DNA of 42,508 nucleotides, taken from NCBI RefSeq assembly GCF_000943545.1, contig NZ_JTHP01000058.1, positions 1 through 42,508 of the forward strand. Reading direction: 5' to 3'. The position numbers were made by a program, and so were the translations under genes. Shown here in pieces: positions 25,284-34,074 of the stretch. The stretch's first letter is position 1. Every line of letters begins with the position of its first letter. This DNA is from Paenibacillus terrae. GTDB taxonomy: Bacteria; Bacillota; Bacilli; Paenibacillales; Paenibacillaceae. The notes beneath the pieces are model-generated. The model had not been told where the DNA came from. It ran no database searches and saw only the letters and a program-made list of their open reading frames with translations.

Positions 25284-25618
25284 CGTTCCGACTCTTTTCG
25301 GATCTCGCGCATGCGTTCCTCCGGTATCGGCCCGTTATGTACGGTGACTCCTTCCGGCTTATTGACATATAGCAGCTCATACATGACTCGTCGGCCCTCC
25401 GCACTGGAAGAATGTAAATAAATTTCACGGGGATACAACTGGTTCCCTGCAATGGCAGCAGCCACATCTTTCCCTGTTGGCTGACCCGGTCCCAAATCAT
25501 AATCCAGCGATAGCACCGAAATCGGGTATTCATGAAGCAGTAACAAACACTCCTCCGCATCCCTTGCCAGCTTAAAACCCGGAGGACAAGGCCGATAATC
25601 GTCCATAAACAAATGCAT
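25280..25618 (-). CDS. Receiver-like protein (cyclic-phosphate processing receiver family)
   Basis: 112 residues. The pattern MDDYRPCPPGF, then VLSLDYDLG and later EIYLHSSSAEG, matches the small receiver-like domain described as the cyclic-phosphate processing receiver domain. It retains an Asp in the acceptor-like LDYD, but there is no output domain. AAAGGAGGAG precedes the ATG. It begins a three-gene unit with the thioredoxin-like and ABC ATPase genes. The family name comes from comparative genomics and the biochemical role is not established, so the assignment is by motif only. Confidence 0.6.
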   Translation of the reverse strand: MHLFMDDYRPCPPGFKLARDAEECLLLLHEYPISVLSLDYDLGPGQPTGKDVAAAIAGNQLYPREIYLHSSSAEGRRVMYELLYVNKPEGVTVHNGPIPEERMREIRKESER

Positions 25619-25691
25619 TAACGTCTCCTCCTTTTTCCCAAGGATGCAAGCTTCCTAAGCCTTAAAGATGAAGAACATCCGCCAAACTGTA

Positions 25692-26540
25692 TTACTGCCA
25701 GCTTAGGATTAATTGAATATCTTCGCGATGGGTCCCATCAGGTCCCGTTTCACTTTCCAAAACGACTGGAATGCCCCTTACAGGCTCCTGTTCCGTCATC
25801 CAACGCATGCCCTCCAGACCAATACAACCCTGCCCGACACGCGCATGTCTGTCTTTTTTAGAGCCATACGGGTATTTGGAATCGTTTAAATGAACTCCAC
25901 ACAGGGCTGGCCAATAGCCCATACGATCCCCTTTTTCGATCAACGCCTCATCACGTCCACCGTTCCACAATCCTGCTGCATACGCATGACAGGTATCCAG
26001 ACAAAAGCCGATGCTATCAGGATATTGACACAACTGGCGAATTTGCACCATTTCCTCCAACGTGGTTCCCATCGGACCGTGATCCCCTGCCTGATTTTCA
26101 ATCAGTATTTTAGCCTTTCCCTGCCATCCTTCCAGCACATCATCAAGACAACCAATGATATTTCGATAGCCCTCCAGCGGATCAGACGCATGGGTATGCC
26201 CAAAATGAACGACAATCCCCTTTGAGCCACAGGCTTCAGCGATATCCAGATCGTTTCGCAATGAAGCAACTGTCAGCTCATAAAGCTCCTGCCCGCGTTC
26301 GCGCTCGTGAGCTGGATTAACAGGATATGGCGAGTGGCCAATAGATTGGATTTCATGCTTTACAGAGTAAGCTTTGCAAGCAGCCGCATCAGCAGCATTC
26401 CATTCCTTCAGCCTAAGACTACGTGGATTTTTCGGAAAATATTGAAAAGAACGTCCACCCTGCTCTCGTGCACGTACAGCGGCTTTGGAAAAACCACCTC
26501 GCGTACTAACATGAGAGCCGATCAGCAGTTTAGGCATCAT
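25692..26540 (-). CDS. nfo: Endonuclease IV (AP endonuclease family 2)
   Basis: 282 residues, near the normal length. It cuts DNA at abasic sites and removes 3' blocking groups using a trinuclear zinc centre. Visible ligand segments are IGHSPY, VVHFGHTHASD, ILIENQAGD, FCLDTCHAYAAG, GVHLNDSKYPYGSKKDRHARVGQG and VLESETG. The start MMPKLLIGSHVS overlaps the glycosylase gene by about 11 bases, so the two base-excision repair proteins are coupled: one makes abasic sites and the other cuts them. A longer frame upstream has no ribosome binding site. Confidence 0.93.
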   Translation of the reverse strand: MMPKLLIGSHVSTRGGFSKAAVRAREQGGRSFQYFPKNPRSLRLKEWNAADAAACKAYSVKHEIQSIGHSPYPVNPAHERERGQELYELTVASLRNDLDIAEACGSKGIVVHFGHTHASDPLEGYRNIIGCLDDVLEGWQGKAKILIENQAGDHGPMGTTLEEMVQIRQLCQYPDSIGFCLDTCHAYAAGLWNGGRDEALIEKGDRMGYWPALCGVHLNDSKYPYGSKKDRHARVGQGCIGLEGMRWMTEQEPVRGIPVVLESETGPDGTHREDIQLILSWQ

Positions 26541-27348
26541 GCTGCTGTACCGGGCAATAAAATGCTTTTTTTCCCGCCAGCTCAACCCTCACAATTTTCC
26601 CGCCACTTGGAGATTCTTCTCCCTCACGGTCATATACCCGACACTGATGATCAAAGCCGCCCGTTAGCGTATCTCCCTCCATCAGAGGCATTTCCATATA
26701 ACCGCCTTCCGCAGTAGCTTCACGAAGCACGGATTGCGTAGCATGATACAGCTTTTCCACTTTTTCTGGCGATTGTACGATGTTTTGTACTTTGGAACCA
26801 GGTGTAAATCCGGCGATAAAAGCAATTTCGTCCGAATAACAATTACCGATACCGGAAAAAACATGCTGATTCACCAGCGTTGTTTTCAAAATACCCCGAC
26901 GTCCCTTCAGACGTGCTGTGAACTTTTCCAATGTCATACGACGATCCAGCGGATCAGGTCCGAGGTCTGACATCGCCTCTTCTGTTTCTTTAGCCGTCAG
27001 CAAGTGCAGGTAACCCAAGCGCAGCCCGATAAAATAAAGCTTTACTCCACTGAAATCCAGTTCAATTTGAACCGTGCGATCAGGACGCTGCTCCTCCGTT
27101 CCCAGATACAACAGTCCTCCCAGCATCAGATGCAGCACAAGCCGCCCACCCGTGTTCATATGAAAAATCAAGTGCTTGCCTCGACGCTCCATATATACAA
27201 CGGTTGTTCCCAGCAATTGCTTTTCAAACGTTTCCACTTCGGTATTAATGGATTTCACACGGTTAACCGTCACTCCGGTAATCGGAATGTCCAAAATTTG
27301 TTTTGACAATAGCGTTCTGTAGTTCTCCATCTCAGGAAGTTCCGGCAT
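26530..27348 (-). CDS. Fpg/Nei-family DNA glycosylase with a degenerate zinc finger
   Basis: 272 residues. The N-terminus MPELPEMENYR has the catalytic Pro and Glu, Lys58 (RRGKHLIF) is the binding lysine, and GIGNCYSDEIAF is the helix-two-turn-helix. The C-terminal zinc finger normally has two CxxC pairs. Here the first has become SPSG (residues in EGEESPSGG) and the last CPVQ, leaving one of four ligand cysteines. Zinc binding is therefore unlikely, as in zincless-finger members of the family. Substrate may differ from 8-oxoguanine. It is coupled to nfo. The start at 27348 is set by the N-terminal Pro-Glu, required for catalysis. Confidence 0.88.
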   Translation of the reverse strand: MPELPEMENYRTLLSKQILDIPITGVTVNRVKSINTEVETFEKQLLGTTVVYMERRGKHLIFHMNTGGRLVLHLMLGGLLYLGTEEQRPDRTVQIELDFSGVKLYFIGLRLGYLHLLTAKETEEAMSDLGPDPLDRRMTLEKFTARLKGRRGILKTTLVNQHVFSGIGNCYSDEIAFIAGFTPGSKVQNIVQSPEKVEKLYHATQSVLREATAEGGYMEMPLMEGDTLTGGFDHQCRVYDREGEESPSGGKIVRVELAGKKAFYCPVQQHDA

Positions 27349-27422
27349 GTCAACATCTTTCCTTTCGTAGCTGCAAATCACTTTTGATTCTTGCAGATTT
27401 TTTTAAAAATGTATATTTACTA

Positions 27423-28229
27423 TTACTTAAACTCTTCCTGGAGCCAATCCTGCAATTCATCCAGATTGTCAAATATCAGGTCAGGTTTTACTCCAACGGC
27501 ACGCATATGTCCGTCCATATTAGCGCGGGTCGAAACACCCGATAGTATCAGAGCTGTTTTGCAACCTGCCGCCGCACCTGCCGCAATATCGGTAAGCATA
27601 TTATCGCCCACAACCAGGGCTTCATCCGCTCTAATGTTCAAGCGATCCAGCGCATAGTTCATTAACACGCTTGAAGGTTTGCCGATGACGATGGGCTTTA
27701 CCTGTGATGCCGCCTCAATCGCAGCTCCAATCGTTCCTGCCCCCGGCGTGAGTCCATCTTGTGAAGGTAATTGGAGATCCGGGTTTGTCAAAATAAAAGT
27801 GGCTCCTTCCCGAATCCATCGCATAGCAGCAACCAGCTTATCATATGTAAATTGGCGATCTATCCCCTGAACCACATAATCAGGATGATCCTCAACAAGC
27901 TGCAATCCAGCATCCGTGAGTGCCTGACGTAATCCCGTTTCACCAATACAATATACTCGTGCTCCAGGACCTTGCTGTGCAACATATTGTGCAGCAGCCA
28001 GCGCCGAAGTACATACTTCATCACTAACCGCTTCAATTCCCATACTTACCAAATGCTCAGCTACCGACTCGGGTGTGCGTGAAGCATTGTTCGTAACATA
28101 AGCGTATGGTATCTGGTTCGTGCGCAATTGGGATATGAGCAGATCCGCACCCTTGATCATCCGGTCCCCATGATACAATGTTCCATCCAGATCAATCAGT
28201 AACGATTTTATCGTAATTCCCTCCCGCAC
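27423..28229 (-). CDS. HAD-IIA family phosphatase, YutF-like
   Basis: 268 residues. It starts with the HAD motif I LIDLDGTLYHG (nucleophile and acid Asp), motif II VTNNASR and the C-terminal VVGDNMLTDIAAG, with a NagD-type (C2) cap. B. subtilis YutF is the closest type I know and substrates are small phosphate esters. The frame begins with GTG at 28229, which has no ribosome binding site; GGGAGGG lies inside, seven bases before an ATA that would give a start nearer the YutF one. The true start is therefore unsettled. Confidence 0.8.
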   Translation of the reverse strand: MREGITIKSLLIDLDGTLYHGDRMIKGADLLISQLRTNQIPYAYVTNNASRTPESVAEHLVSMGIEAVSDEVCTSALAAAQYVAQQGPGARVYCIGETGLRQALTDAGLQLVEDHPDYVVQGIDRQFTYDKLVAAMRWIREGATFILTNPDLQLPSQDGLTPGAGTIGAAIEAASQVKPIVIGKPSSVLMNYALDRLNIRADEALVVGDNMLTDIAAGAAAGCKTALILSGVSTRANMDGHMRAVGVKPDLIFDNLDELQDWLQEEFK

Positions 28230-28736
28230 TTCAAATCAATTCATCATAACATTGAAATTATAATTCATCCCATGAATGATGTTCACCTTCTTATTTAACC
28301 ACCTTAATCATTCAGGTCATAAAATAAGTCGGCCCTTCCATTTCATCTTATCTATCTTAAGTCAAAAATACGTATGAAGTCCATGAATTGCTGATAAACC
28401 GTTCAAAATAATGCCATTCCTCGCTAAAAGCCGTCGCTTTCCCAGGGAATAAGCTTACATCTCCGTCGAAATCCATCGAAGATGCCTAGTCTTCAAAGGA
28501 AATTTCCTGTATTGCCTGAGCCTGCTCAAAATACAACCCCCTTAAAATTCGATATATAGAAAACCGGATATGACACGCCTCCACATGTGGTATTACAAAT
28601 TCATTCGGTCCCACCCATATGTCGTCCTCATCTCTTGTCGCATCCTGCGCTTTCCCGGAAAATAATTTCACAGGAAAAACAAAGGCGCCGGAGCAAGCCC
28701 CGGCACCCATACACGTCTATCTTCTATAACTACCGT
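28230..28736 (-). other. 507-base intergenic stretch
   Basis: Besides the terminator at its right end I see no gene. A short frame of 74 residues (28486-28710) runs through the terminator, has no ribosome binding site and no recognisable similarity, so I do not call it. The middle (28300-28450) is AT-rich and may contain the promoter of the YutF-like gene, but no box pair is convincing. Confidence 0.6.
28675..28707 (-). terminator. Terminator of the ribonuclease Z gene
   Basis: On the minus strand GGTGCCGGGGC/TCCGGCGCC forms a long GC-rich stem with a TTGC loop, followed by TTTGTTTTTCC. It starts about 30 bases after the rnz stop codon. Confidence 0.85.
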
Positions 28737-29669
28737 TTAAGAACCGATATCGGGCACTGGTAACAACACATGCTGTTCCGCCAGCAATGAATTAGGGAAT
28801 ACACTCCGTGCTTCCTCCAACAACGGCTGGAGCTGCTCCTGATCTTTATATCTGGAACTAAAATGCGTCATGATCAACTGACCCGCACCTGCCGCTTTTG
28901 CTGCTTCCGCTGCCTGGAGCGCTGTACTGTGATGATATTCATACGCCGTATCTGCCAGCTCATGCAGAAAAGTGGCTTCATGAACGACAACCGTTGCATC
29001 CTGAGCTAGTACTACGGTATTCAGGCAAGGTCGAGTGTCACCGAGAATGGTGATGATACGTCCTTTTTTCGGTGCACCCAATACATCCTGGGGATGAAGC
29101 ATGACTCCCCCCTCCACCTCTACGCTTTCTCCACGTTTCAGCTTACCATACACCGGGCCGGGCTTGATTCCGTATCGCTCCAGCAGCTCCTGATTGAGCT
29201 TGCCGGGCTTATCCATCTCTACAATACGATAACCGTAGCTGTCAATACGATGATCCAGCAGAGCCGACTCCACACGGAATTGCCCGTCATCAAACAATAG
29301 TCCTCCCGTATGCTCCACAATATGTAGTTGGTAGTTGATACGGGATTGGCTGATTCCCAGCGATAATTCGATGTACTGTTTGAGGCCAGGCGGCCCGTAT
29401 ACCGTTAACGGTGTCGTACCTCCCTGATACGCCCTGCTCGACAGCAGGCCTGGCAGACCAAAGAGATGGTCTCCATGCAAATGGGTAATGAATATTTTTT
29501 CAAGCCTGCTTAGCTTAAGCGGCGAACGTAGTACCTCCTGCTGAGTTCCTTCGCCGCAATCAAACAACCACATGCTTCTTCGTTCCTCCAGCAAACGGAG
29601 TGCGATGGACGTCACGTTTCGCTGGATCGTAGGCACACCTGCATTCGTGCCGAGAAAATAAAATTCCAT
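28737..29669 (-). CDS. rnz: Ribonuclease Z (tRNA 3' endonuclease)
   Basis: 310 residues of metallo-beta-lactamase fold. The zinc motif ITHLHGDH is at residues 61-68, and later His ligands lie in ILGDTRPC and MTHFSSRY. The N-terminus MEFYFLGTNAGVP is the usual one, chosen over a start ten codons earlier, with AAGG nine bases upstream. The enzyme removes 3' trailers from tRNA precursors that lack an encoded CCA. It lies after metH but has separate terminators, so it is probably its own unit. Confidence 0.93.
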   Translation of the reverse strand: MEFYFLGTNAGVPTIQRNVTSIALRLLEERRSMWLFDCGEGTQQEVLRSPLKLSRLEKIFITHLHGDHLFGLPGLLSSRAYQGGTTPLTVYGPPGLKQYIELSLGISQSRINYQLHIVEHTGGLLFDDGQFRVESALLDHRIDSYGYRIVEMDKPGKLNQELLERYGIKPGPVYGKLKRGESVEVEGGVMLHPQDVLGAPKKGRIITILGDTRPCLNTVVLAQDATVVVHEATFLHELADTAYEYHHSTALQAAEAAKAAGAGQLIMTHFSSRYKDQEQLQPLLEEARSVFPNSLLAEQHVLLPVPDIGS

Positions 29670-29696
29670 GACTTTAACCTTCTTCCTGCTGACCAG

Positions 29697-29720
29697 CAAA
29701 AAACCTCCGAAGCTCGGAGG
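29697..29720 (-). terminator. Terminator of metH
   Basis: On the minus strand a perfect seven-base-pair stem CCTCCGA/TCGGAGG with a three-base loop is followed by TTTTTTGC, about 28 bases past the metH stop codon. It reaches into the rnz upstream region and may overlap its promoter. Confidence 0.85.
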
Positions 29721-29748
29721 GTCTTTGCTATCCCATCTGATAAAGGCG

Positions 29749-32700
29749 TTATACCTTTTCGACGTTAAAATACTGGGCCTGAGGGTGACTGAACACCATG
29801 GCTGATACAGAAGCCTCCGGTTCCATCATAAACCCTTCCGTCAGCTCAACGCCAATATCCTCAGGTTTCAACAGCTGGAACAATGGTCCCTGATCCTCCA
29901 GATCAGGACATGCCGGATAGCCAAAAGATACCCGTATGCCCTGATATCTAGCCCCATGCCGCTGTTTCATCGTCATGTCTGCCGAGTCCGGGAAACCCCA
30001 GCTGTCCCTTATAATATGATGAAGTCGCTCGGCGAGTCCTTCTGCCACTTCCAGCGCTACCGACTGAAGTGCATGAGAGCGTAAGTAATCCCCTTTTTCT
30101 TTCCATTGCGTGGAAAGCTGCTGAATACCATGACCCGCCGTAACAACCATAAAACCTACATAATCCATAACTCCAGATTCCACCGATTTCAAGAAGTCAG
30201 CCAGACATAAATAAGGCTCTACTTGTTGACGCGGAAACGTAAATGTGTGCAGTACCTTGCTCACATCTGATGGATCATAAACCAAAATCTGATCTCCCTG
30301 TGACTGCGCCGGGAAGAAACGGTATACAGCATGTGCCTGAATAATTCCATCCGTAACGGCTTCAAACATGATGCTATCTACGGTTTCCTTCAACTGAGTC
30401 GCTTTCGGATTCCCCGAAGCCAGCAATTGCTCTACATTTCCTTTTAATCCAAGATGGTGCCCCATCAGCATCTGCATATTCACATAAGGCAAAATATAAT
30501 TGAGCGGATAGTTACGCAGTACATGACGATCCGTATCCGGCGGAATATAGACGGGCAAATCCTGAGCGATTTTAGAGCGAACAGCCCGGGTAAGTTTAGG
30601 CAACGGCTTGGCTTCCACGACCGTTGCGGCTTCCGCTTCCCGTTCAGCCTCCATTTCCTCAGCCATTTTCTTGCGGGACTCAGGATTCATCAGCTTGTTA
30701 GCTATATCCAAACCATCCATTGCATCCTTCGCATAGACAACCATTCCGTCATACTCGGGACGGATACGGTTTTTCGTAAACTTACGCGTCAAAGCAGCTC
30801 CGCCAACCATAATCGGGATATCAATATTCGCATTTTTCAAATCCTGTGCAGTCAACACCATCTGTTGAGCCGATTTAACAAGCAAACCGGATAAGCCAAT
30901 CGCGTCGGCCTTTTCTTCACGGTAAGCCTCAATAATGCGTTCTGGTGGTACTTTTATACCCAGATTCACAATATGGTAACCATTGTTGGATAGAATAATC
31001 TCCACCAGGTTTTTACCGATGTCATGCACATCACCTTTGACCGTAGCCAGCAAAATCTTTCCTTTTACCGAGGATTCATTTTTTTCCATATACGGTTCCA
31101 AGAAAGTAACCGACGACTTCATAACTTCAGCGCTTTGCAGCACCTCTGCAACGATCAATTCGTTGTTGTTAAAGAGACGTCCTACCTCTCCCATCCCCTT
31201 CATCAGCGGTCCATTAATAATCTCCAGCGAAGAATATTTGGCAAGCGCTTGCTCCAGATCCGGAATCAGTCCCTCCTTACTGCCCTCTACTACATAGGAA
31301 GCCAGCCGCTCTTCGAGCGAGAGATTGGACACCTTCTCTTTTTTCTCCACTTTCTTATTACGGAAAGCAGCCACAAAAGCGGATAAAGTATCGTCGTTCG
31401 TTTTATAAATCAGGTCTTCGGCGAGCTTCCGTTCATGCTCGGGTATCGAAGCATAACGTTCGAGCTTCTCCGTATTTACAATCGCATAGTCCAAGCCTGC
31501 TTTGGTACATTCGTATAGATAAACGGAATTGAGCACTTCACGACCCGCCTCCGGCAAACCAAAGGACACGTTACTGATACCCAAAATGGTGTGAACTCCT
31601 GGAAGAGCTTCTTTAATAATCCGAATACCTTCAATCGTTTCCTTAGCCGAACCGATGTATTGCTCATCACCTGTTCCTACGGGAAATACGAGCGTATCAA
31701 AAATAAGATCCTCGGGTGCCAGACCGTAACGGTTCACCAGCAGATCATAAGAACGCTTGGCCACCTCAAGCTTATCCTCACGTGAAATAGCCTGACCACG
31801 TTCATCAATGGTTCCAACAACAACAGCCGCGCCGTATTTATGAATAAGAGGTGCCATTTTCTCGAATTTCTCTTCACCATCCTCCAAATTAATGGAGTTA
31901 ATGATCGCTTTCCCTTGCGAATATTGCAAGGCGGTATCAATGACCTGGATATCCGTCGTATCAATTACGAGAGGAACCTTTACCTTATTCACTACCAGCT
32001 TCAAAAAGGCTTTCATATCCGTCATTTCATCTCGGTCCGGGTCCTGTACACAAATATCTATGACATGTGCTCCGCTCTTTACCTGAGCCCGGGCAATCTC
32101 AGATGCCTCTTCATATTTGCCTTCCACGATCAAACGCTTGAATTTGCGGGAGCCTAGTACATTCGTTCGCTCACCAACCATATAGGGACGATTTTCCTGT
32201 TCAATATATACAGGCTCAATACCGGATACAGCCGGTGGGTGATGGCCTTCCAGCGGACGCGGTTCAAACTGAGCCATACTTTCACTCATAACCCGGATAT
32301 GCTCAGGCGTGGTACCGCAGCAGCCCCCTGCGATATTCAGCCAGCCTTTTTCGGCGAAAGCAGCCATTTTACGGGCCAATGATTCAGGAGATTCATGATA
32401 TTGACCGTTTTCATCGGGCAGACCTGCATTCGGATAACAGCTAATCGCTGCTGAGGACATATCGGAGAGAGAACGAATGTGATCCCGCATAAACTCCGGT
32501 CCTGTAGCACAATTCAGCCCGATTGACACCGGGTGCAAGTGTTCCAGCGAAATGCAGAAGGATTCGATATTTTGCCCTGCCAACGTCGTTCCCATCGGTT
32601 CAATCGTTCCCGAAATCATTATGGGAAGCTCCATACCCGTCTTCTCAAAAGCCTGCCGAATTCCAATACTTCCGGCTTTGACATTAAGCGTATCCTGCGA

Positions 32701-33189
32701 GGTCTCCAAAAGCAGGGCATCCACGCCGCCTTCAATTAGCGCCAAGGCTTGCTCTTCATAGCTCTCGATCAGCTCCGCAAACGTAACACCACCTGTCACG
32801 GATAATGTTTTCGTCGTCGGTCCCATGGCTCCTACAACAAAACGAGGCTTGTCCGGTGTGCTGTACTTATCCACTGCGTTACGCGCCAATCTAGCTGCAA
32901 CGAGATTAATCTCACGGGCACGCTCCGGTATATCGTAATCCGCCAAAACAACGGATGTCGCTCCAAAAGTATTCGTTTCAATCAGGTCTGATCCGGCCTC
33001 CAAGTATGCTTCATGTATCCCTTGAATGACATCAGGTCTGGTCAAGACCAACATCTCGTTGCAGCCCTCCAGCTCTTCCCCGCCAAAATCGTCGGGGGAA
33101 AGATCCTCTTGCTGGATCATGGTGCCCATGGCCCCATCAAGAATGAGTATTCTTCGTTGTAATGCATCCTGTAAGCTAACTTTATCCAA
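29749..33189 (-). CDS. metH: Cobalamin-dependent methionine synthase
   Basis: 1146 residues, all four modules present. The homocysteine domain (1-330) has zinc cysteines at 227 (LNCATG), 290 and 291 (GGCCGTTP). Next are the methyltetrahydrofolate domain (about 355-630, with INSINLEDGEEKF) and the B12 domain with cap helices and DVHDIG, whose His binds cobalt. The C-terminal activation domain has the RxPxxPAC-like SFGYPACPD. It makes methionine from homocysteine using methyl-cobalamin. The start is TTG at 33189, preceded by GGGGGTGA. No MTHFR gene is adjacent and no S-box or B12 riboswitch is seen upstream. Confidence 0.96.
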   Translation of the reverse strand: MDKVSLQDALQRRILILDGAMGTMIQQEDLSPDDFGGEELEGCNEMLVLTRPDVIQGIHEAYLEAGSDLIETNTFGATSVVLADYDIPERAREINLVAARLARNAVDKYSTPDKPRFVVGAMGPTTKTLSVTGGVTFAELIESYEEQALALIEGGVDALLLETSQDTLNVKAGSIGIRQAFEKTGMELPIMISGTIEPMGTTLAGQNIESFCISLEHLHPVSIGLNCATGPEFMRDHIRSLSDMSSAAISCYPNAGLPDENGQYHESPESLARKMAAFAEKGWLNIAGGCCGTTPEHIRVMSESMAQFEPRPLEGHHPPAVSGIEPVYIEQENRPYMVGERTNVLGSRKFKRLIVEGKYEEASEIARAQVKSGAHVIDICVQDPDRDEMTDMKAFLKLVVNKVKVPLVIDTTDIQVIDTALQYSQGKAIINSINLEDGEEKFEKMAPLIHKYGAAVVVGTIDERGQAISREDKLEVAKRSYDLLVNRYGLAPEDLIFDTLVFPVGTGDEQYIGSAKETIEGIRIIKEALPGVHTILGISNVSFGLPEAGREVLNSVYLYECTKAGLDYAIVNTEKLERYASIPEHERKLAEDLIYKTNDDTLSAFVAAFRNKKVEKKEKVSNLSLEERLASYVVEGSKEGLIPDLEQALAKYSSLEIINGPLMKGMGEVGRLFNNNELIVAEVLQSAEVMKSSVTFLEPYMEKNESSVKGKILLATVKGDVHDIGKNLVEIILSNNGYHIVNLGIKVPPERIIEAYREEKADAIGLSGLLVKSAQQMVLTAQDLKNANIDIPIMVGGAALTRKFTKNRIRPEYDGMVVYAKDAMDGLDIANKLMNPESRKKMAEEMEAEREAEAATVVEAKPLPKLTRAVRSKIAQDLPVYIPPDTDRHVLRNYPLNYILPYVNMQMLMGHHLGLKGNVEQLLASGNPKATQLKETVDSIMFEAVTDGIIQAHAVYRFFPAQSQGDQILVYDPSDVSKVLHTFTFPRQQVEPYLCLADFLKSVESGVMDYVGFMVVTAGHGIQQLSTQWKEKGDYLRSHALQSVALEVAEGLAERLHHIIRDSWGFPDSADMTMKQRHGARYQGIRVSFGYPACPDLEDQGPLFQLLKPEDIGVELTEGFMMEPEASVSAMVFSHPQAQYFNVEKV

Positions 33190-33352
33190 AATCTCTTCAC
33201 CCCCGCAAAACGTTAAATCCTAGTTTAGCAGAAACCGTATCATTTAGATAGATTGAAGTAAAAACATACGTTTTATACGGCTTCTTCTGCACAAAAACGA
33301 CTCTCGATATTCATTTTTACAGTTTGTAGTATAAAATGTTTGCAAACCTATA

Positions 33353-33381
33353 TTGTACAACGATTCAAGACATGATATTCT
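33353..33381 (+). promoter_or_regulatory. Likely promoter of mtnD
   Basis: TTGTAC (33353-33358) and TATTCT (33376-33381) with a 17-base spacer lie 39 bases before the mtnD ATG, in the region shared with the divergent metH gene. Confidence 0.45.
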
Positions 33382-33420
33382 GTATACAACATTAAACCAA
33401 GTGGAAAAGAGGGATAACCT

Positions 33421-33963
33421 ATGGCTGAAATCTTAATACGCAATACGAATGTACGAATTAGCGATGAAGACAAGGTACGTGAATTTTTGGAGAGTCAAGA
33501 GGTATTGTACGAGCATTGGGATGATTCCAAGCTGTCCGGGGAGCTGCAAGAAAACTTCACCCTGACAGATGAGCAAAAAGTGGCTGTTCTAAGCACTTTT
33601 GAAGCCGAAATCAAGGACTTAGCCGCCCGCCGTGGGTATAAAATATGGGACGTTATCACCTTGTCCGAAGCAACGCCGAATTTGGACGAGCTGCTTGCCA
33701 AGTTTGAGCAAATTCATACCCATACCGAAGATGAAATCCGTGCTATTGTAGCAGGTAAAGGCATTTTCATCATTAAAGGTCCTGAAGAAATCGGATATTT
33801 TAATGTTGAGCTTTCACCTGGTGACGTTATTTCCGTACCAGAAAATATTCCTCACTTCTTTACCTTAATGGAAAATCAGAAGATCGTCGCAGTACGTTTG
33901 TTCATCGAAGAAAATGGGTGGATTGCCGAACCGTTTGAAGATCCATCGTTTATTAAGGCATAA
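33421..33963 (+). CDS. mtnD: Acireductone dioxygenase (methionine salvage)
   Basis: 180 residues, cupin fold. Metal ligands His99, His101 and Glu105 stand in HTHTEDE, with His145 in NIPHFF. With Fe2+ the enzyme makes the methionine precursor 2-keto-4-methylthiobutyrate; with Ni2+ the off-pathway products. It is the penultimate step of methylthioadenosine salvage. It stands alone, without the other mtn genes, but next to metH, so this locus pairs two ways of making methionine. AGAGGG precedes the ATG, and a strong terminator follows. Confidence 0.93.
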   Translation: MAEILIRNTNVRISDEDKVREFLESQEVLYEHWDDSKLSGELQENFTLTDEQKVAVLSTFEAEIKDLAARRGYKIWDVITLSEATPNLDELLAKFEQIHTHTEDEIRAIVAGKGIFIIKGPEEIGYFNVELSPGDVISVPENIPHFFTLMENQKIVAVRLFIEENGWIAEPFEDPSFIKA

Positions 33964-33999
33964 TACTATAATACGAATCCATCCTAATGTGGATAAAGC

Positions 34000-34041
34000 A
34001 ACTCCCTCTGCTCTGAGATACCTGAGCGGAGGGAGTTTTTT
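34000..34041 (+). terminator. Terminator of mtnD
   Basis: A 14-position stem from AACTCCCTC to GAGGGAGTT, with one mismatch, closes a 10-base loop and is followed by T6. Confidence 0.9.
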
Positions 34042-34074
34042 GGGCTTGTTACTATAATAAGAGCCGAAAAGCAC

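Noticed and set aside
28486..28710. A 74-codon minus-strand frame between the YutF-like gene and rnz
   Set aside because: It starts inside the rnz terminator, has no ribosome binding site and shows no recognisable motif.
33190..33420. An S-box or cobalamin riboswitch upstream of metH
   Set aside because: No S-box core and no B12-box are present; the region is short and AT-rich.
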